Shown here piece after piece: positions 1 through 9,103 of a stretch of 64,000 nucleotides of DNA. Under the pieces are notes generated by a model. That model saw only the letters and a program-made list of their open reading frames with translations. It did not search any database and had not been told where the DNA came from. The stretch comes from Natrinema sp031626495 (GTDB taxonomy: Archaea; Halobacteriota; Halobacteria; Halobacteriales; Natrialbaceae), in the NCBI RefSeq assembly GCF_031626495.1, contig NZ_JAMQOJ010000003.1, positions 372,001 through 436,000 of the forward strand, read 5' to 3'. A program made the position numbers and the translations under genes. The stretch's first letter is position 1. Every line of letters begins with the position of its first letter.

Positions 1-546
1 TCTGTTCGTACCTCTCTCGACGTTTCCCCGGAGGTTCGTTACCGAGAAGTCGATCCGACCGACTTCGTTTCCACCGGACTGTTCGGTGTAGTATCGAATA
101 CCCGGCTTCGAGACGACGCTCGCGCTTTCCCCGGTCTTGCGCCAGACACCGCCCGCCTGATGGGCGAATTTGTTCCCCGCTTCGTCTTCGTAGCGAAGCG
201 TCCCCATCGGGATATTTTCACTTTGCGTGTCCCCGTATCCGTTCGAGACGGTGATTTCGATGTTCCCCTCGTCAGTGAGATTGTAGTTACCGTTAGAGAG
301 ATACACCGATCCAGTGGTGTTGTCCAGCATCGCCGTCTGGAGATCCTTGTCGAACTGTCGCATCACCTGCTCGCCGTGTTCACCCGATGCCTGCATCTGA
401 ACGGCGTCCAGCGCAGCCATTCCGGCGGCAACGACGAGCGAACCCGCTATAATCACCAACCCGAGCAGCAGAATTATCCCGACCTGTTCGCTCGCCCCTC
501 GATCCGATCGCCCCGTTGCCGATAATTCTCTCCCCGTTTGCTTCAT
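1..546 (-). CDS. Pilin-like secreted/membrane protein, class III signal-like N-terminus (3' end outside window)
   Basis: The first 182 codons are visible and the C-terminus runs off the left edge. The N-terminus has a polar stretch ending RGASEQVG, then one hydrophobic helix of about 20 residues rich in I, L, V, A and G (residues about 18-40). This is the layout of haloarchaeal type IV pilin-like proteins of the DUF7289 kind. The rest is a polar beta-rich ectodomain with several Asn-rich turns (DNTTGS, NGNYNLT). The ATG at 546 sits about 25 bp from a clear TATA box and the frame is closed upstream. Role is inferred: a surface pilin or pseudopilin anchored by its N-terminal helix. The specific pilus system cannot be told from this fragment. 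Confidence 0.7.
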   Translation of the reverse strand, partial: MKQTGRELSATGRSDRGASEQVGIILLLGLVIIAGSLVVAAGMAALDAVQMQASGEHGEQVMRQFDKDLQTAMLDNTTGSVYLSNGNYNLTDEGNIEITVSNGYGDTQSENIPMGTLRYEDEAGNKFAHQAGGVWRKTGESASVVSKPGIRYYTEQSGGNEVGRIDFSVTNLRGNVERGTNR

Positions 547-559
547 TGATTGTATCGTG

Positions 560-590
560 TGTTGCCACCTATTTTATAAAAAACTGTGGC
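560..590 (-). promoter_or_regulatory. TATA box of the pilin-like gene inside a 7-bp inverted repeat
   Basis: TTTATAAAAA at 571-580 lies 25-34 bp upstream of the ATG at 546, as expected for a leaderless haloarchaeal promoter. It is bracketed by perfect arms TTGCCAC (560-566) and GTGGCAA (584-590), so a dimeric repressor binding there could block TBP. The operator role is inference; the dyad is directly visible. Farther upstream TGAACTGAAA occurs twice (609-618 and 659-668). Confidence 0.5.
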
Positions 591-820
591 AATTCATTCT
601 CTATTCTGTGAACTGAAACGAACATTTTAAATATATTTGATGTATTATTCCACTTCTATGAACTGAAAGAAACGGAATAAACGACGGCGGAGGAAGGCGA
701 TCGAATCACGAAAGAGGAGAACGGTGGGTCGGAAGGGTGCATCCATACTGCAGGAACTGCCGCTCACTGCCAGCCGAAGAAAAACACTTGTATACCGGAC
801 GAGGCCTAGACCCACACTAG

Positions 821-1774
821 ATGACGCGTACAGCCGAGAAAATCGACGCCCTCGTCCGCGAGGATTCCTCGATGGCGGGTGCACTCGAGGCCATCCGCGA
901 GGAGGCCGACAGGAACGGCGGCGAGGTCCAGTGGGCCGACGTCAACGACGAGTTGACGAGCGGACAGTGGGGGCGGCTGATCGAGAAAGGAGTGTTAGTC
1001 GACGGCGACGAGGGGTTCGTGATCGCCGATCGCGAGGCTTTCGACCAGGCGCTCGACGGTGACGGCGAGAGTAGTACGGCGGCGGCCGATATCGATATCG
1101 ACGAAGAAGAGTCGAGCTGGTCGCAGTGGGACAAAATAGCTGGCCTCGCTGCGCTCCTGTTGATGCCGGGCTACTGGTTCAACTCGATACGGGAGGTCGT
1201 CGGAACAACAGTCAACACCGTTCTCGGGCCGCTCGACGCGGCGTTGCCGTTCTACGCCGTGATCCTCACCGTCGCACTGATCACCGGCCTCTACTCGTCG
1301 CTGCTACAGGCGAATCTGATGGACACGGAGCGTATGGGGAAGTACCAGGAGCGGATGCAGGCCGTTCAGCAAGAGCAGAAAGACCTCCGCCAGCGCAAGA
1401 AAGACGCCGAGGAACGGGGCGCGAGCGACGCCGAAATCGAGCGCCTCGAGAACGAACTCGAGCGCGCCCGCGAGGAACAGATGGAAGCCATGGCTGACAA
1501 TCTGGGCATGTTCAAAGAGCAGTTCCGTCCGATGGTCTGGATCATGCTGCTGACGATCCCGCTGTTCCTCTGGATGTACTGGAAGATTCAGACGGCGGGG
1601 ATCACCGGTGCGGAGGCGACCGCCGTCTTGCCGATCGTCGGCGCGGTCGACTGGCAGTCCGGACTGGTCGGTCCGATGCCGGCCTGGATCGTCTGGTACT
1701 TCCTCTGTTCGATGGGGTTCTCGCAGCTACTGCGCAAGTCGCTGAATATCGACATGTCGCCCTCTGCTGCCTGA
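821..1774 (+). CDS. DUF106 / EMC3-TMCO1-like membrane protein (YidC-type insertase homologue)
   Basis: 317 residues. The N-terminal about 100 residues form an acidic soluble domain. Membrane segments follow at about 105-125 and 140-165, then a long charged coiled-coil (about 168-230, Gln/Glu/Arg-rich, ERMGKYQERMQ), and two or three more segments (about 240-260, 270-310). This helix - coiled coil - helices order is that of archaeal DUF106 proteins, related to the Oxa1/YidC/EMC3 insertases. It sits just before cmk and cbf5, a common archaeal arrangement with ribosomal and Sec genes. The ATG at 821 follows a TATA-like CTTGTATAC about 30 bp upstream. Insertase activity is known for family members and is only inferred here. 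Confidence 0.87.
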   Translation: MTRTAEKIDALVREDSSMAGALEAIREEADRNGGEVQWADVNDELTSGQWGRLIEKGVLVDGDEGFVIADREAFDQALDGDGESSTAAADIDIDEEESSWSQWDKIAGLAALLLMPGYWFNSIREVVGTTVNTVLGPLDAALPFYAVILTVALITGLYSSLLQANLMDTERMGKYQERMQAVQQEQKDLRQRKKDAEERGASDAEIERLENELERAREEQMEAMADNLGMFKEQFRPMVWIMLLTIPLFLWMYWKIQTAGITGAEATAVLPIVGAVDWQSGLVGPMPAWIVWYFLCSMGFSQLLRKSLNIDMSPSAA

Positions 1775-1902
1775 TCGATTGCCCCCTCGGATTCCCGGGA
1801 CCGATCGCTTCGTTGCTGTCGCACCCTCTCGCTCACGGGCGTGATCACCGCCTCCGTTCGCGGATTCAAAACCCATTTTACCTGCCCCCTCGCAGATCGA
1901 TT

Positions 1903-2478
1903 ATGTTACTCACTGTCTCCGGCCCGCCGGGAAGCGGGAAGAGTACGACCGCGGAGTTGCTCGCCGACGCGTTCGGTCTCGACCACGTTAGCGGCGGCGA
2001 CATCTTCCGCGATCTCGCCGAGGAACGCGGCTACACCCCGCTCGAGTTCAACAAACTCGCCGAGGAGAACGACCAGATCGACCGCGACCTCGACCGGCGG
2101 CTGCGCGAGATCGCCGTCGAGGAAGACGATCTCGTCCTCGAGTCGCGACTCGCCGGCTGGCTGGCGGGCGACGAGGCCGACTTCCGGTTCTGGCTGGACG
2201 CGCCGGCCCGGGTCCGCGGAGAGCGTATCGCCGAGCGCGAGGCGAAAGACCCCGAGCGAGCGACGGAGGAGACGAAAGCTCGCGAGGCCAGCGAGGCCCA
2301 GCGCTACCAGGAGTACTACGGGATCGACATTCGGGATCTGACGATCTACGATCTCTCGGTGAACACGGCCCGCTGGGAGCCCGACGCCGTGCTCGATATG
2401 CTCGTCACCGCCGTCGAGCGCTACGACGCCGCCGGCGACGAAGGAAAAGCGCTCGTCGACCTCGAGTCGGGCTTCTGA
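1903..2478 (+). CDS. cmk: Cytidylate kinase, archaeal type
   Basis: 191 residues; phosphorylates (d)CMP with ATP in pyrimidine nucleotide metabolism. The P-loop GPPGSGKST is at residues about 7-15, followed by SGGDIFRDLA (nucleotide-monophosphate binding) and a basic lid segment with several Arg. The size matches compact archaeal Cmk. An in-frame ATG exists 30 codons upstream, but MLLTVSGPP at 1903 gives the canonical beta1-P-loop start. Its TGA overlaps the ATG of cbf5 by one base, so the two are almost certainly co-transcribed and perhaps translationally coupled. Confidence 0.93.
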   Translation: MLLTVSGPPGSGKSTTAELLADAFGLDHVSGGDIFRDLAEERGYTPLEFNKLAEENDQIDRDLDRRLREIAVEEDDLVLESRLAGWLAGDEADFRFWLDAPARVRGERIAEREAKDPERATEETKAREASEAQRYQEYYGIDIRDLTIYDLSVNTARWEPDAVLDMLVTAVERYDAAGDEGKALVDLESGF

Positions 2479-3386
2479 TGGCCCTGCGTGGTCCACCCGA
2501 AGAGCGGACGCCCGCCGAGTTGCTCACCTTCGGCGTCGTCAATCTCGACAAGCCGCCGGGGCCGTCCTCGCATCAGGTCAGCGGCTGGCTGCGCGACGCC
2601 GTCGCCGAGACGCTGGCCGACCGGGGCGTCGACGCGACGATCGATCGCGCCGCCCACGCGGGCACGCTCGATCCGAAAGTGACCGGCTGTCTCCCGATCA
2701 TGCTCGGCGACGCGACCCGGCTCGCGCCGGTCTTCCTCGAGGGCGGCAAGGAATACGTCGCCGTCCTCGAGTGCCACGCGCCGGTCCCGGCCGACGCCGA
2801 GTCGGTCGTCGCCGAGTTCGAGGGGCCGATCTACCAGAAGCCGCCGCGCAAGAGCGCCGTCTCCCGTCGCTTGCGCGTGCGCGAGATCTACGACCTCGAG
2901 GTCCTCGAGACCGACGAGCGACGGCTCCTCTTGCGAATTCGATGCGAGAGCGGAACCTACGTCCGGAAACTGTGCCACGACCTCGGACTCGCGCTGGGGA
3001 CGGGCGGCCACATGGGGCACCTGCGTCGCACCGCGACGGATCCGTTCGACGATCGAACGCTACACACCGCTCACGACTTCCTCGATGCGCTCGCCTTCTG
3101 GCTCGAGGACGACGATCCCGAGCCGCTGTACGACCTCGTCGATCCCGCCGAACGAATCCTCGAGGGCATCCCGAGCGTCGGTATCGCCCCGAGCGCGGCC
3201 CGCGAAGTAGCCGAGGGCGCGCCCGTCTACGCACCGGGCGTCCTCGAGGTCGACGACGGCCTCGAGCAAGGCTCCCTGGTTGCCTGTTACACGCCCAACG
3301 GCGCGGCGGTGTGTCTCGGCGAACTGGTCGGCGATCCGGACGCTGAAAGCGGGGTCGTGGTCGATCTCGAGCGCGTGCTCGTCTGA
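2478..3386 (+). CDS. cbf5: tRNA/rRNA pseudouridine synthase Cbf5 (TruB family)
   Basis: 302 residues. The TruB signature HAGTLDPKVTGCLP carries the catalytic Asp near residue 60, after the NLDKPPGPSSHQV motif. RCESGTYVRKLCHDLG follows at about 157-172, and a C-terminal PUA-like domain covers about 220-300. In archaea this is the catalytic subunit of H/ACA RNPs (with Nop10, Gar1 and L7Ae) and also makes tRNA psi55. It starts on an overlapping TGATG with cmk. Length is at the short end of the family, which fits archaeal Cbf5 without the eukaryotic tails. Confidence 0.93.
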   Translation: MALRGPPEERTPAELLTFGVVNLDKPPGPSSHQVSGWLRDAVAETLADRGVDATIDRAAHAGTLDPKVTGCLPIMLGDATRLAPVFLEGGKEYVAVLECHAPVPADAESVVAEFEGPIYQKPPRKSAVSRRLRVREIYDLEVLETDERRLLLRIRCESGTYVRKLCHDLGLALGTGGHMGHLRRTATDPFDDRTLHTAHDFLDALAFWLEDDDPEPLYDLVDPAERILEGIPSVGIAPSAAREVAEGAPVYAPGVLEVDDGLEQGSLVACYTPNGAAVCLGELVGDPDAESGVVVDLERVLV

Positions 3387-3594
3387 GCGAACGGGAGACG
3401 CTCTCGGACGCGGCGGTCTCCGAAAACGTCCGTCGCGTCGAGTGCACGGTCCTTTGACACCCCGTGGACGTCCTCGAGGCCGTCGATTAGGGAGCTGTCC
3501 CGTCCCTGGCGCGGAGGCAGACCCCGCCTCTTGGATCGGTCGCCCGATTTACGGACCGCAGAGACGGCCGGCTCGCTCGCACACGACGGGTTCA

Positions 3595-3614
3595 CATGTC
3601 AACATTGCATGTCA
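3595..3614 (+). promoter_or_regulatory. Direct repeat CATGTCA upstream of the liv operon
   Basis: CATGTCA occurs at 3595-3601 and again at 3608-3614, a 13-bp period, 30-49 bp before the binding-protein ATG. A related GTGTCATG follows at about 3638. Position suggests a regulator site or part of the promoter; no TATA box is obvious. Function is inference. Confidence 0.25.
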
Positions 3615-3643
3615 TGTTCCTTTCAGCCGTTTCTTCGTGTGTC

Positions 3644-4993
3644 ATGGTGGATAATGTCAATCGGCGAGCGATACTGAAGCGGACGGGTGCACTGACGACG
3701 GCCGGGGCGATCGGGGTCGCCGGCTGTCTGGGAGAGCAGTCGTCCGGCGGTGACGGGCTGCGAATCGGTGCGATCCAGCCCGTCTCCAGCGATCTCAAGT
3801 ATTACGGCCAAATCAGCCTCATGGGGTTTTACTCCGGGCTGGCCTACAAGTACGATCTCGATCCGATCGAGGAACTGACGACGGGACGGTACGAACTCGA
3901 GCCGGACGACGGGCCGTCTATCGAGATCATCGTTCAGGACACGGAGTTCGATCCCTCGACGGCACAGCGGGTCGCCGAGGATCTCGTCGTCGACGAGGAC
4001 ATCGACCTGCTATTCGGCGCCTCGTCGTCGGACTCGGCGCGACAGATCATCCCGAACGTCATCGACGAAGCAGAGATTCCGTACATCATCGGCCCCGCCG
4101 CCGATGCGGACATCACCGCGTCCAGCGAATACTGTCACGAGCTGGCCTTCCGGGCCAGCGAACACACGGCGATGGACGCCCGCGCCGGCGGCCGACACGT
4201 CGCCCAGCAAGGCGACGTGTCGACGGTCGCCATCTTCGCTGCCGAGGGGGCGTTCGGAGAGGGGGTCGCGAACAACTATCGAGAGGTGCTCGAGGCGGAA
4301 GGTATCGAAGTCCTCGAACCCAGGTTCGTCGAGCCGGGGTACAGCGAATTCGGGGGGATGTTCGACGAGGCCATCGATCAGGGCGCCGACGGCGTCGTCG
4401 GCGGATTCACGTTCATCACGCTTCCCGAATTCCTCCCGACGGCGATGGCGTACGAGGACATGCAGGTCTTCGGTGGCTTCGCAGAACTCGTCACGACACA
4501 GATCACGGGGCAGGCGGTCCAGGAAGCGATCGGCGAAGACTTCACCGCGGAGGATATTCAGAACGCCGGGCTCGGCCCGTTCACCACGCGATACCACTGG
4601 AACCAGTACGACAACGAGATCAACGACGAGTTCATCGACATGCATATCGACGCCTACGGACAGGTACCGGACCTGTTCAGTGCCGGCACGTTCGTCGGCG
4701 GTTCGGCCCTCGCACAGGCGATCGAGGAGAGCGGCTCGACCGACGGCGCCGACATCGCCGACGCGATGCGGGGGATGACCGTCGACGACACGCCGAAGGG
4801 CGAGGGCGCCTATACCTTCCAGGAGCACAACAATCAGGCGGCCTCCGCGATGACCGTCGCCTGGCCGGTGCCGACCGACTCCGAGGTCGAGGAGACATGG
4901 GACGCCGCGGTGATGCCCGGCGAACCGATCGAGACGTACGGCGCCGACGAGGTCACGGTCCCGGCCGAGGAAGCCAGTTGCGACCTTAGCTGA
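3644..4993 (+). CDS. Branched-chain/amide-type ABC transporter substrate-binding lipoprotein
   Basis: 449 residues from the ATG at 3644. An upstream ATG at 3596 would place 16 extra residues before the signal and is unlikely. The N-terminus has a Tat motif NRRAILKR, a hydrophobic stretch and a lipobox-like GVAGC, so it is exported folded and lipid-anchored outside the cell. The mature part reads as a Peripla_BP_6 / LivJ-like fold: GAIQPVSSDLKYYG at the start, then the LLFGASSSDSARQIIP and GAFGEGVANNYREVLEAEG elements typical of amino-acid and urea/amide receptors. It is the first gene of a five-gene importer operon. The ligand cannot be read from sequence. Confidence 0.9.
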   Translation: MVDNVNRRAILKRTGALTTAGAIGVAGCLGEQSSGGDGLRIGAIQPVSSDLKYYGQISLMGFYSGLAYKYDLDPIEELTTGRYELEPDDGPSIEIIVQDTEFDPSTAQRVAEDLVVDEDIDLLFGASSSDSARQIIPNVIDEAEIPYIIGPAADADITASSEYCHELAFRASEHTAMDARAGGRHVAQQGDVSTVAIFAAEGAFGEGVANNYREVLEAEGIEVLEPRFVEPGYSEFGGMFDEAIDQGADGVVGGFTFITLPEFLPTAMAYEDMQVFGGFAELVTTQITGQAVQEAIGEDFTAEDIQNAGLGPFTTRYHWNQYDNEINDEFIDMHIDAYGQVPDLFSAGTFVGGSALAQAIEESGSTDGADIADAMRGMTVDDTPKGEGAYTFQEHNNQAASAMTVAWPVPTDSEVEETWDAAVMPGEPIETYGADEVTVPAEEASCDLS

Positions 4994-5002
4994 GGCGATC
5001 CC

Positions 5003-5851
5003 ATGCTACTCTCAACGCACGACCTCACGAAGGAGTTCGGTGGGATCACCGCGGTCGACGGCGTCGACTTCACGCTCGAGGAAGGAGAGCTCTGTTCGGT
5101 CATCGGACCGAACGGTGCGGGCAAAACGACGTTTTTCAACCTGCTGACCGGCGTTCTCGAGCCGACGGCGGGGACGATCGAGTTCGCACCGTCAGGGTCC
5201 GAGGACGACCGCGGTGACGACGGTGTCGTGGATATCACTGCCGCTTCTCCCCACGAGACGGCGTTGCTCGGGCTCCACCGGTCGTACCAGATAACAAATG
5301 TGTTCCCGACGGTCTCGGTCCGCGAGAACGTCCGCATCGCCGTGCAGGCCCATCGGGGCAGTGACTCGTGGCGGTTCTGGCGGAACGTCGGCGCCTTCGA
5401 CGGTCACATCGCGGAGGCCGACCGGATCCTGCAGCGCATCGGACTCACCGACGCGGCCGACCGACCCGCCGAGACGCTGAGCCACGGCGAGAAACGGACG
5501 CTCGAGATCGGCATCGCCCTCGCCGGCGATCCGGATCTGCTCTTGCTCGACGAGCCGACCGCGGGCGTCTCGAGCGAGGACGTGAGCCAGGTCACGGCGA
5601 TCATCGAGGACATCGCCGTCGATCACGCGGTGATGCTGATCGAGCACAACATGGACGTCGTGATGGGGATCAGCGACCGCGTCGCCGTGCTGAATCAGGG
5701 CGAGTTGATCGCACAGGACGAGCCCGAGTCGGTACGCGAGAGCGAAGCCGTACAGCAAGCGTATCTGGGCGGGTACGATCCCGGCGGTGTCGATGCGGGT
5801 TCGGAGGCAGACGCCGACGACAGTGGCGAACCGGGGGTGTCCGCGGGATGA
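5003..5851 (+). CDS. livG: ABC transporter ATP-binding protein LivG
   Basis: 282 residues. Walker A GPNGAGKTT is at about 35-43, the Q-loop region is RSYQITNVFP, the signature is LSHGEKRTLEIG, Walker B is LLLLDEPTAGVS and the switch His is in LIEHNMDVVM. EHNMDVVM and the LivG-like insertion after the Q-loop separate it from LivF. The C-terminal about 25 residues are an acidic tail rich in Asp, Glu and Gly. It follows the binding protein by 9 bp. It powers the LivHM channel from the cytoplasmic face. Confidence 0.92.
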   Translation: MLLSTHDLTKEFGGITAVDGVDFTLEEGELCSVIGPNGAGKTTFFNLLTGVLEPTAGTIEFAPSGSEDDRGDDGVVDITAASPHETALLGLHRSYQITNVFPTVSVRENVRIAVQAHRGSDSWRFWRNVGAFDGHIAEADRILQRIGLTDAADRPAETLSHGEKRTLEIGIALAGDPDLLLLDEPTAGVSSEDVSQVTAIIEDIAVDHAVMLIEHNMDVVMGISDRVAVLNQGELIAQDEPESVRESEAVQQAYLGGYDPGGVDAGSEADADDSGEPGVSAG

Positions 5852-5870
5852 CCGCGGAGGTGACCCGTCG

Positions 5871-6569
5871 ATGAGCCTCCTCGAACTCGAGGGCGTTCAC
5901 ACCTACTACGACGAGAGCCACATCCTGCAGGGCGTCGATCTCGCCGTCGAAGAGGGTGAGATCGTCGCGCTCCTCGGGCGAAACGGAGTCGGCAAGACGA
6001 CGACGCTCCGGTCGATCCTGCAACTGACTCCGCCGCGGAAGGGAACCGTCCGGTTCGAGGGGGAGGACGTCACCGGAGCGCCGACCCACGACGTCGCCGC
6101 GCGCGGTATCGGCTGGGTCCCCGAAGAGCGGCGGATGTTCGGCTACCTCTCCGTCGAGGAAAACCTCCGCGTCGCGGTCGCTCCCGACGACGACTTCGAG
6201 GCCATGCGGGAGTACGCGTTCTCGCTGTTTCCCGACCTCGAGCGGTTCCGAGAGAAGGAAGCGCGGAATCTGAGTGGCGGCCAGCAGCAGATGGTCGCGA
6301 TCGCACGCGGCATGGTCGGCGATAACGAACTCCTGTTGGTCGACGAACCCAGCGAGGGGCTGGCGCCGCAGATCGTCGAGCAGGTCGTCGAGGCGCTCCG
6401 GGAGGCCTCGGCCGAGACGACGATGGTCCTCGTCGAACAGAACTTCCCGCTGGCGATGGATCTCGCCGACCGGTTCTACCTGCTCGATCACGGAACGGTC
6501 GTCGAGTCCGGCTCGACTGAGGGCGTCACCGCGGACGACGAGAACATCCGGAGGTACCTCTCGGCATGA
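5871..6569 (+). CDS. livF: ABC transporter ATP-binding protein LivF
   Basis: 232 residues from the ATG at 5871 (MSLLELEGVHTYY). A longer frame opens at 5787 inside livG but is not needed. Walker A GRNGVGKTT, GIGWVPEERRMFGYLSVEENL, signature LSGGQQQMVAIAR and Walker B LLLVDEPSEGLAPQIV are all present, and the last is diagnostic of LivF. Its TGA overlaps the ATG of livH (ATGA at 6566-6569), indicating translational coupling. Confidence 0.93.
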   Translation: MSLLELEGVHTYYDESHILQGVDLAVEEGEIVALLGRNGVGKTTTLRSILQLTPPRKGTVRFEGEDVTGAPTHDVAARGIGWVPEERRMFGYLSVEENLRVAVAPDDDFEAMREYAFSLFPDLERFREKEARNLSGGQQQMVAIARGMVGDNELLLVDEPSEGLAPQIVEQVVEALREASAETTMVLVEQNFPLAMDLADRFYLLDHGTVVESGSTEGVTADDENIRRYLSA

Positions 6570-7603
6570 TGGGGACGACGACGGGTCTCGCGCCGCTGGT
6601 GGTTACTCCACTGGTCGTCGATGCCGTCGGCCGATTGCTCCAGTTCGAGACGCTCGCTCGGATCGTCGTCGAGGGATTCGGCAAAGCGGCGATCTACTTC
6701 ATCATCGCCGTCGGGCTGACTCTCGTCTTCGGCCTCATGGGGGTCCTCAACTTCGCCCACGGAGCCTTCGCGATGTTGGGGGCGTATCTGGGCGGCGTCC
6801 TGATGGTCGTCACGATCTCGAGCGGAGCGGGACCGGTGACCCGGTTCGCCCTCTTCATCGTCGTCGCCGCGGTCATCTTCGCGCTGCTGACCGCCTTCGG
6901 CTCCGTCCTCGAGATCGGACTCGTTCGTCCGATCTACGACCGGACGCCGATGTACCAGATCCTGTTGACGTTCGGCGTCGGCCTGATCCTCGAGGAACTG
7001 ACTCGAATCGTCACGTCCGCTCGTGGCATCCAGCCGGAACCGACCTGGACGGGCGCGGCAGCGACGATTCCCGCGTCGCTGGAGCGGTTCTACTCGATCC
7101 TCGGCGCGAACATTCGCGGGTTCTACCTGTTCGCGATCGTCGCCGGAATCTTGATCGCGGCCGCCGTCTGGGCGTTCCTGACGCGGACTCTGTACGGCCT
7201 GTACATTCGTGCCGGCAGCGAGGACGACGAGATGGTCGAGGCGCTCGGCATCGACGTCCGGAAGGCGTTCACGATCGTCTTCGGCCTCGGAACCGGTCTC
7301 GCGGCCGTCGGCGGCGTCTTCCTCATGTGGGACCCGACGCAGGGGCCGAGCGTTCTGCTCAACATCGAGGTCCTGCTGTACGCCTTCGTCGTGGTCGTCA
7401 TCGGTGGGCTCGGCTCGTTCAAGGGCACGCTCGCCGCGGCGGTGATCGTCGGACTCGCCGACTCGATGACCACGTGGCTGTTCAATACCGGTCTCGTCGA
7501 CTTCCCCGGACTCTCGGAGGTCACGATCTTCCTGTTACTGGTGATCGCGCTCGTCGTCCGGCCACAGGGTCTCTACGGCGTCGAGGAGGTGGGCGGCCAT
7601 TAG
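6566..7603 (+). CDS. livH: Branched-chain-type ABC transporter permease LivH
   Basis: 345 residues, eight or so hydrophobic helices. LivH hallmarks are ALGLTLVFGLMGVLNFAHGAF-like sequence near residues 50-70 and the cytoplasmic EAA-like loop GIDVRKAFTIVFGLGTGLAAVGG. It starts on the ATGA overlap with livF. It ends on a TAG at 7601-7603. If base 7601 were G the frame would run four codons further to a TGA, and livM would gain a normal ATG (see findings). Confidence 0.92.
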   Translation: MMGTTTGLAPLVVTPLVVDAVGRLLQFETLARIVVEGFGKAAIYFIIAVGLTLVFGLMGVLNFAHGAFAMLGAYLGGVLMVVTISSGAGPVTRFALFIVVAAVIFALLTAFGSVLEIGLVRPIYDRTPMYQILLTFGVGLILEELTRIVTSARGIQPEPTWTGAAATIPASLERFYSILGANIRGFYLFAIVAGILIAAAVWAFLTRTLYGLYIRAGSEDDEMVEALGIDVRKAFTIVFGLGTGLAAVGGVFLMWDPTQGPSVLLNIEVLLYAFVVVVIGGLGSFKGTLAAAVIVGLADSMTTWLFNTGLVDFPGLSEVTIFLLLVIALVVRPQGLYGVEEVGGH

Positions 7604-7787
7604 TCCCACTCGTGACGACGTCCGGGACGGGGACGGCGACCGCGTCCGGGAGGACGGTGGGTCGAACCCCGATATCGACCTCGAGGAGCCGACCGAACCG
7701 GAAGGCGGTGAATCGGCGCCCGTCGCGGTCGGGACCGCTCGAGACGGGACCTGGATCCGTAGCTACGTTCGCGATCACGTCGCCCAC

Positions 7788-8984
7788 GTGTTGGTGGTCG
7801 CCCTCTTCGTGATCTACCCGCCGCTGTACGGTATCCTGCTCCGGACGCCGCTGGGTGCCGAGTTCGACGCATTCCTGCCGGGGACGACGTTCCTCATCGG
7901 GATGCTCTTCCTCGGCCTGTTCGCGATGAGTTTCGACTTCGTTAGCGGCTACACCGGCTATCTGTCGTTCGGCCACGCCGCGTTCTACGGCGTCGGTGCG
8001 TACTTCATCGTCCTCGCGGCCAACGGGAAGGTGCCCGGGGTTCCCGAGAGCACGCCGTTTATGCTCACGATGGTCCTCGCCGGACTGCTCGCGTTCGCGC
8101 TCGCGCTGGCGATCGGTGCGGTTTCCTTCCGTCTCACCGGCGTCTACTTCGCGATGATCACCCTCGGCTTCGCGCAGGTGGTCTACGAACTCGTTCGCAA
8201 CTGGGACTACGTCGCGGTGAATCCCCAGAGCGGCCCGACGATCGGCGGCGACGCGCCGACGCCCGAGATCGGCGTGCCGTACGTCGACTCGCTCTCGGTC
8301 GCGCTCGGACGGCTCGCCGGCGATAGCTTCGAGAACGTCTTCGGCCTCGGGATCGATATCTCGGCGACACTGACCACCTACTACGCGATCGGGCTGGTCG
8401 TCCTGTTCAGCTACTTCGCGATGCAGCGGATCATTCACTCGCCGTTCGGTCGCGTCATGATCGCCATCCGCGAGAACGAGGAACGGGCGCGGGCCATCGG
8501 CTACAACGTCTTCTGGTACAAGATGGCTGCGTTCGGCTTCAGCGGGTTCTTTGCCGCCATCGCCGGTGCGCTGTTCGCTGCCTACGTCGGTACGGCTCCG
8601 CCCGACGAGACCTTCCACTTCCTCGTGACCGCCGACGCCCTGATCGTCACGATCATCGGCGGTATCGGGACGCTCGCCGGTCCGTTCTTCGGCACCGTCT
8701 CCTACGAGTGGCTCGAAGACATCCTCTCGTCCGAACAGGGCGGGCTCGCTCCTTATCTCCGGGCGACGCTCCCGGATGGTGTCCTGACGACCGACATCGC
8801 CGGCGTCACCGTCGCCGACGTGATCAACACGGCCGTCGCCGGCCGTGCCCCCCTGTACCTCGGCATCGTCTTCGTGCTGTTCGTGCTGTTCGTCCCCAAC
8901 GGACTGCTCGGCTCGGTGCGCGATCGACTCGGCGACACCGCGGGGACGGCGCTGGGCGATCGACTCCAGCGGTATCGGCGCTGA
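7788..8984 (+). CDS. livM: Branched-chain-type ABC transporter permease LivM
   Basis: 398 residues from the first canonical in-frame start, GTG 7788, with about ten membrane segments. LivM motifs are DFVSGYTGYLSFGHAAFYGVGAY, LTGVYFAMITLGFAQ and RAIGYNVFWYKMAAFGFSGFFAAIAGAL. With GTG 7788 the first helix begins at residue 2. The same frame is open and codon-biased back to 7599, giving an acidic 63-residue extension (SPTRDDVRDGDGDRV at its start) with no ATG, GTG or TTG. The likely original start is ATT/ATG at 7599. It pairs with LivH to form the channel. Confidence 0.88.
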   Translation: MLVVALFVIYPPLYGILLRTPLGAEFDAFLPGTTFLIGMLFLGLFAMSFDFVSGYTGYLSFGHAAFYGVGAYFIVLAANGKVPGVPESTPFMLTMVLAGLLAFALALAIGAVSFRLTGVYFAMITLGFAQVVYELVRNWDYVAVNPQSGPTIGGDAPTPEIGVPYVDSLSVALGRLAGDSFENVFGLGIDISATLTTYYAIGLVVLFSYFAMQRIIHSPFGRVMIAIRENEERARAIGYNVFWYKMAAFGFSGFFAAIAGALFAAYVGTAPPDETFHFLVTADALIVTIIGGIGTLAGPFFGTVSYEWLEDILSSEQGGLAPYLRATLPDGVLTTDIAGVTVADVINTAVAGRAPLYLGIVFVLFVLFVPNGLLGSVRDRLGDTAGTALGDRLQRYRR

Positions 8985-9071
8985 TCCCCGCGGGGGCGCC
9001 GTTCTCGAGTCGGTGTCGTCTCGGCCTGGCACGGCCGGTCAAATCGGTATCCGTCGGGCGAAAACGACATC

Positions 9072-9078
9072 CTTAAAC
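9072..9078 (+). promoter_or_regulatory. TATA box of tRNA-Pro
   Basis: CTTAAAC lies 26-32 bp upstream of the tRNA 5' end, the normal spacing for archaeal stable-RNA promoters. Confidence 0.5.
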
Positions 9079-9103
9079 GGCAGACGCTCATCGGTTCACG
9101 TGC

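Noticed and set aside
7521..9032. Minus-strand frame of 503 codons opposite livM
   Set aside because: Composition is Arg/Glu/Asp-rich shadow; livM motifs are on the plus strand.
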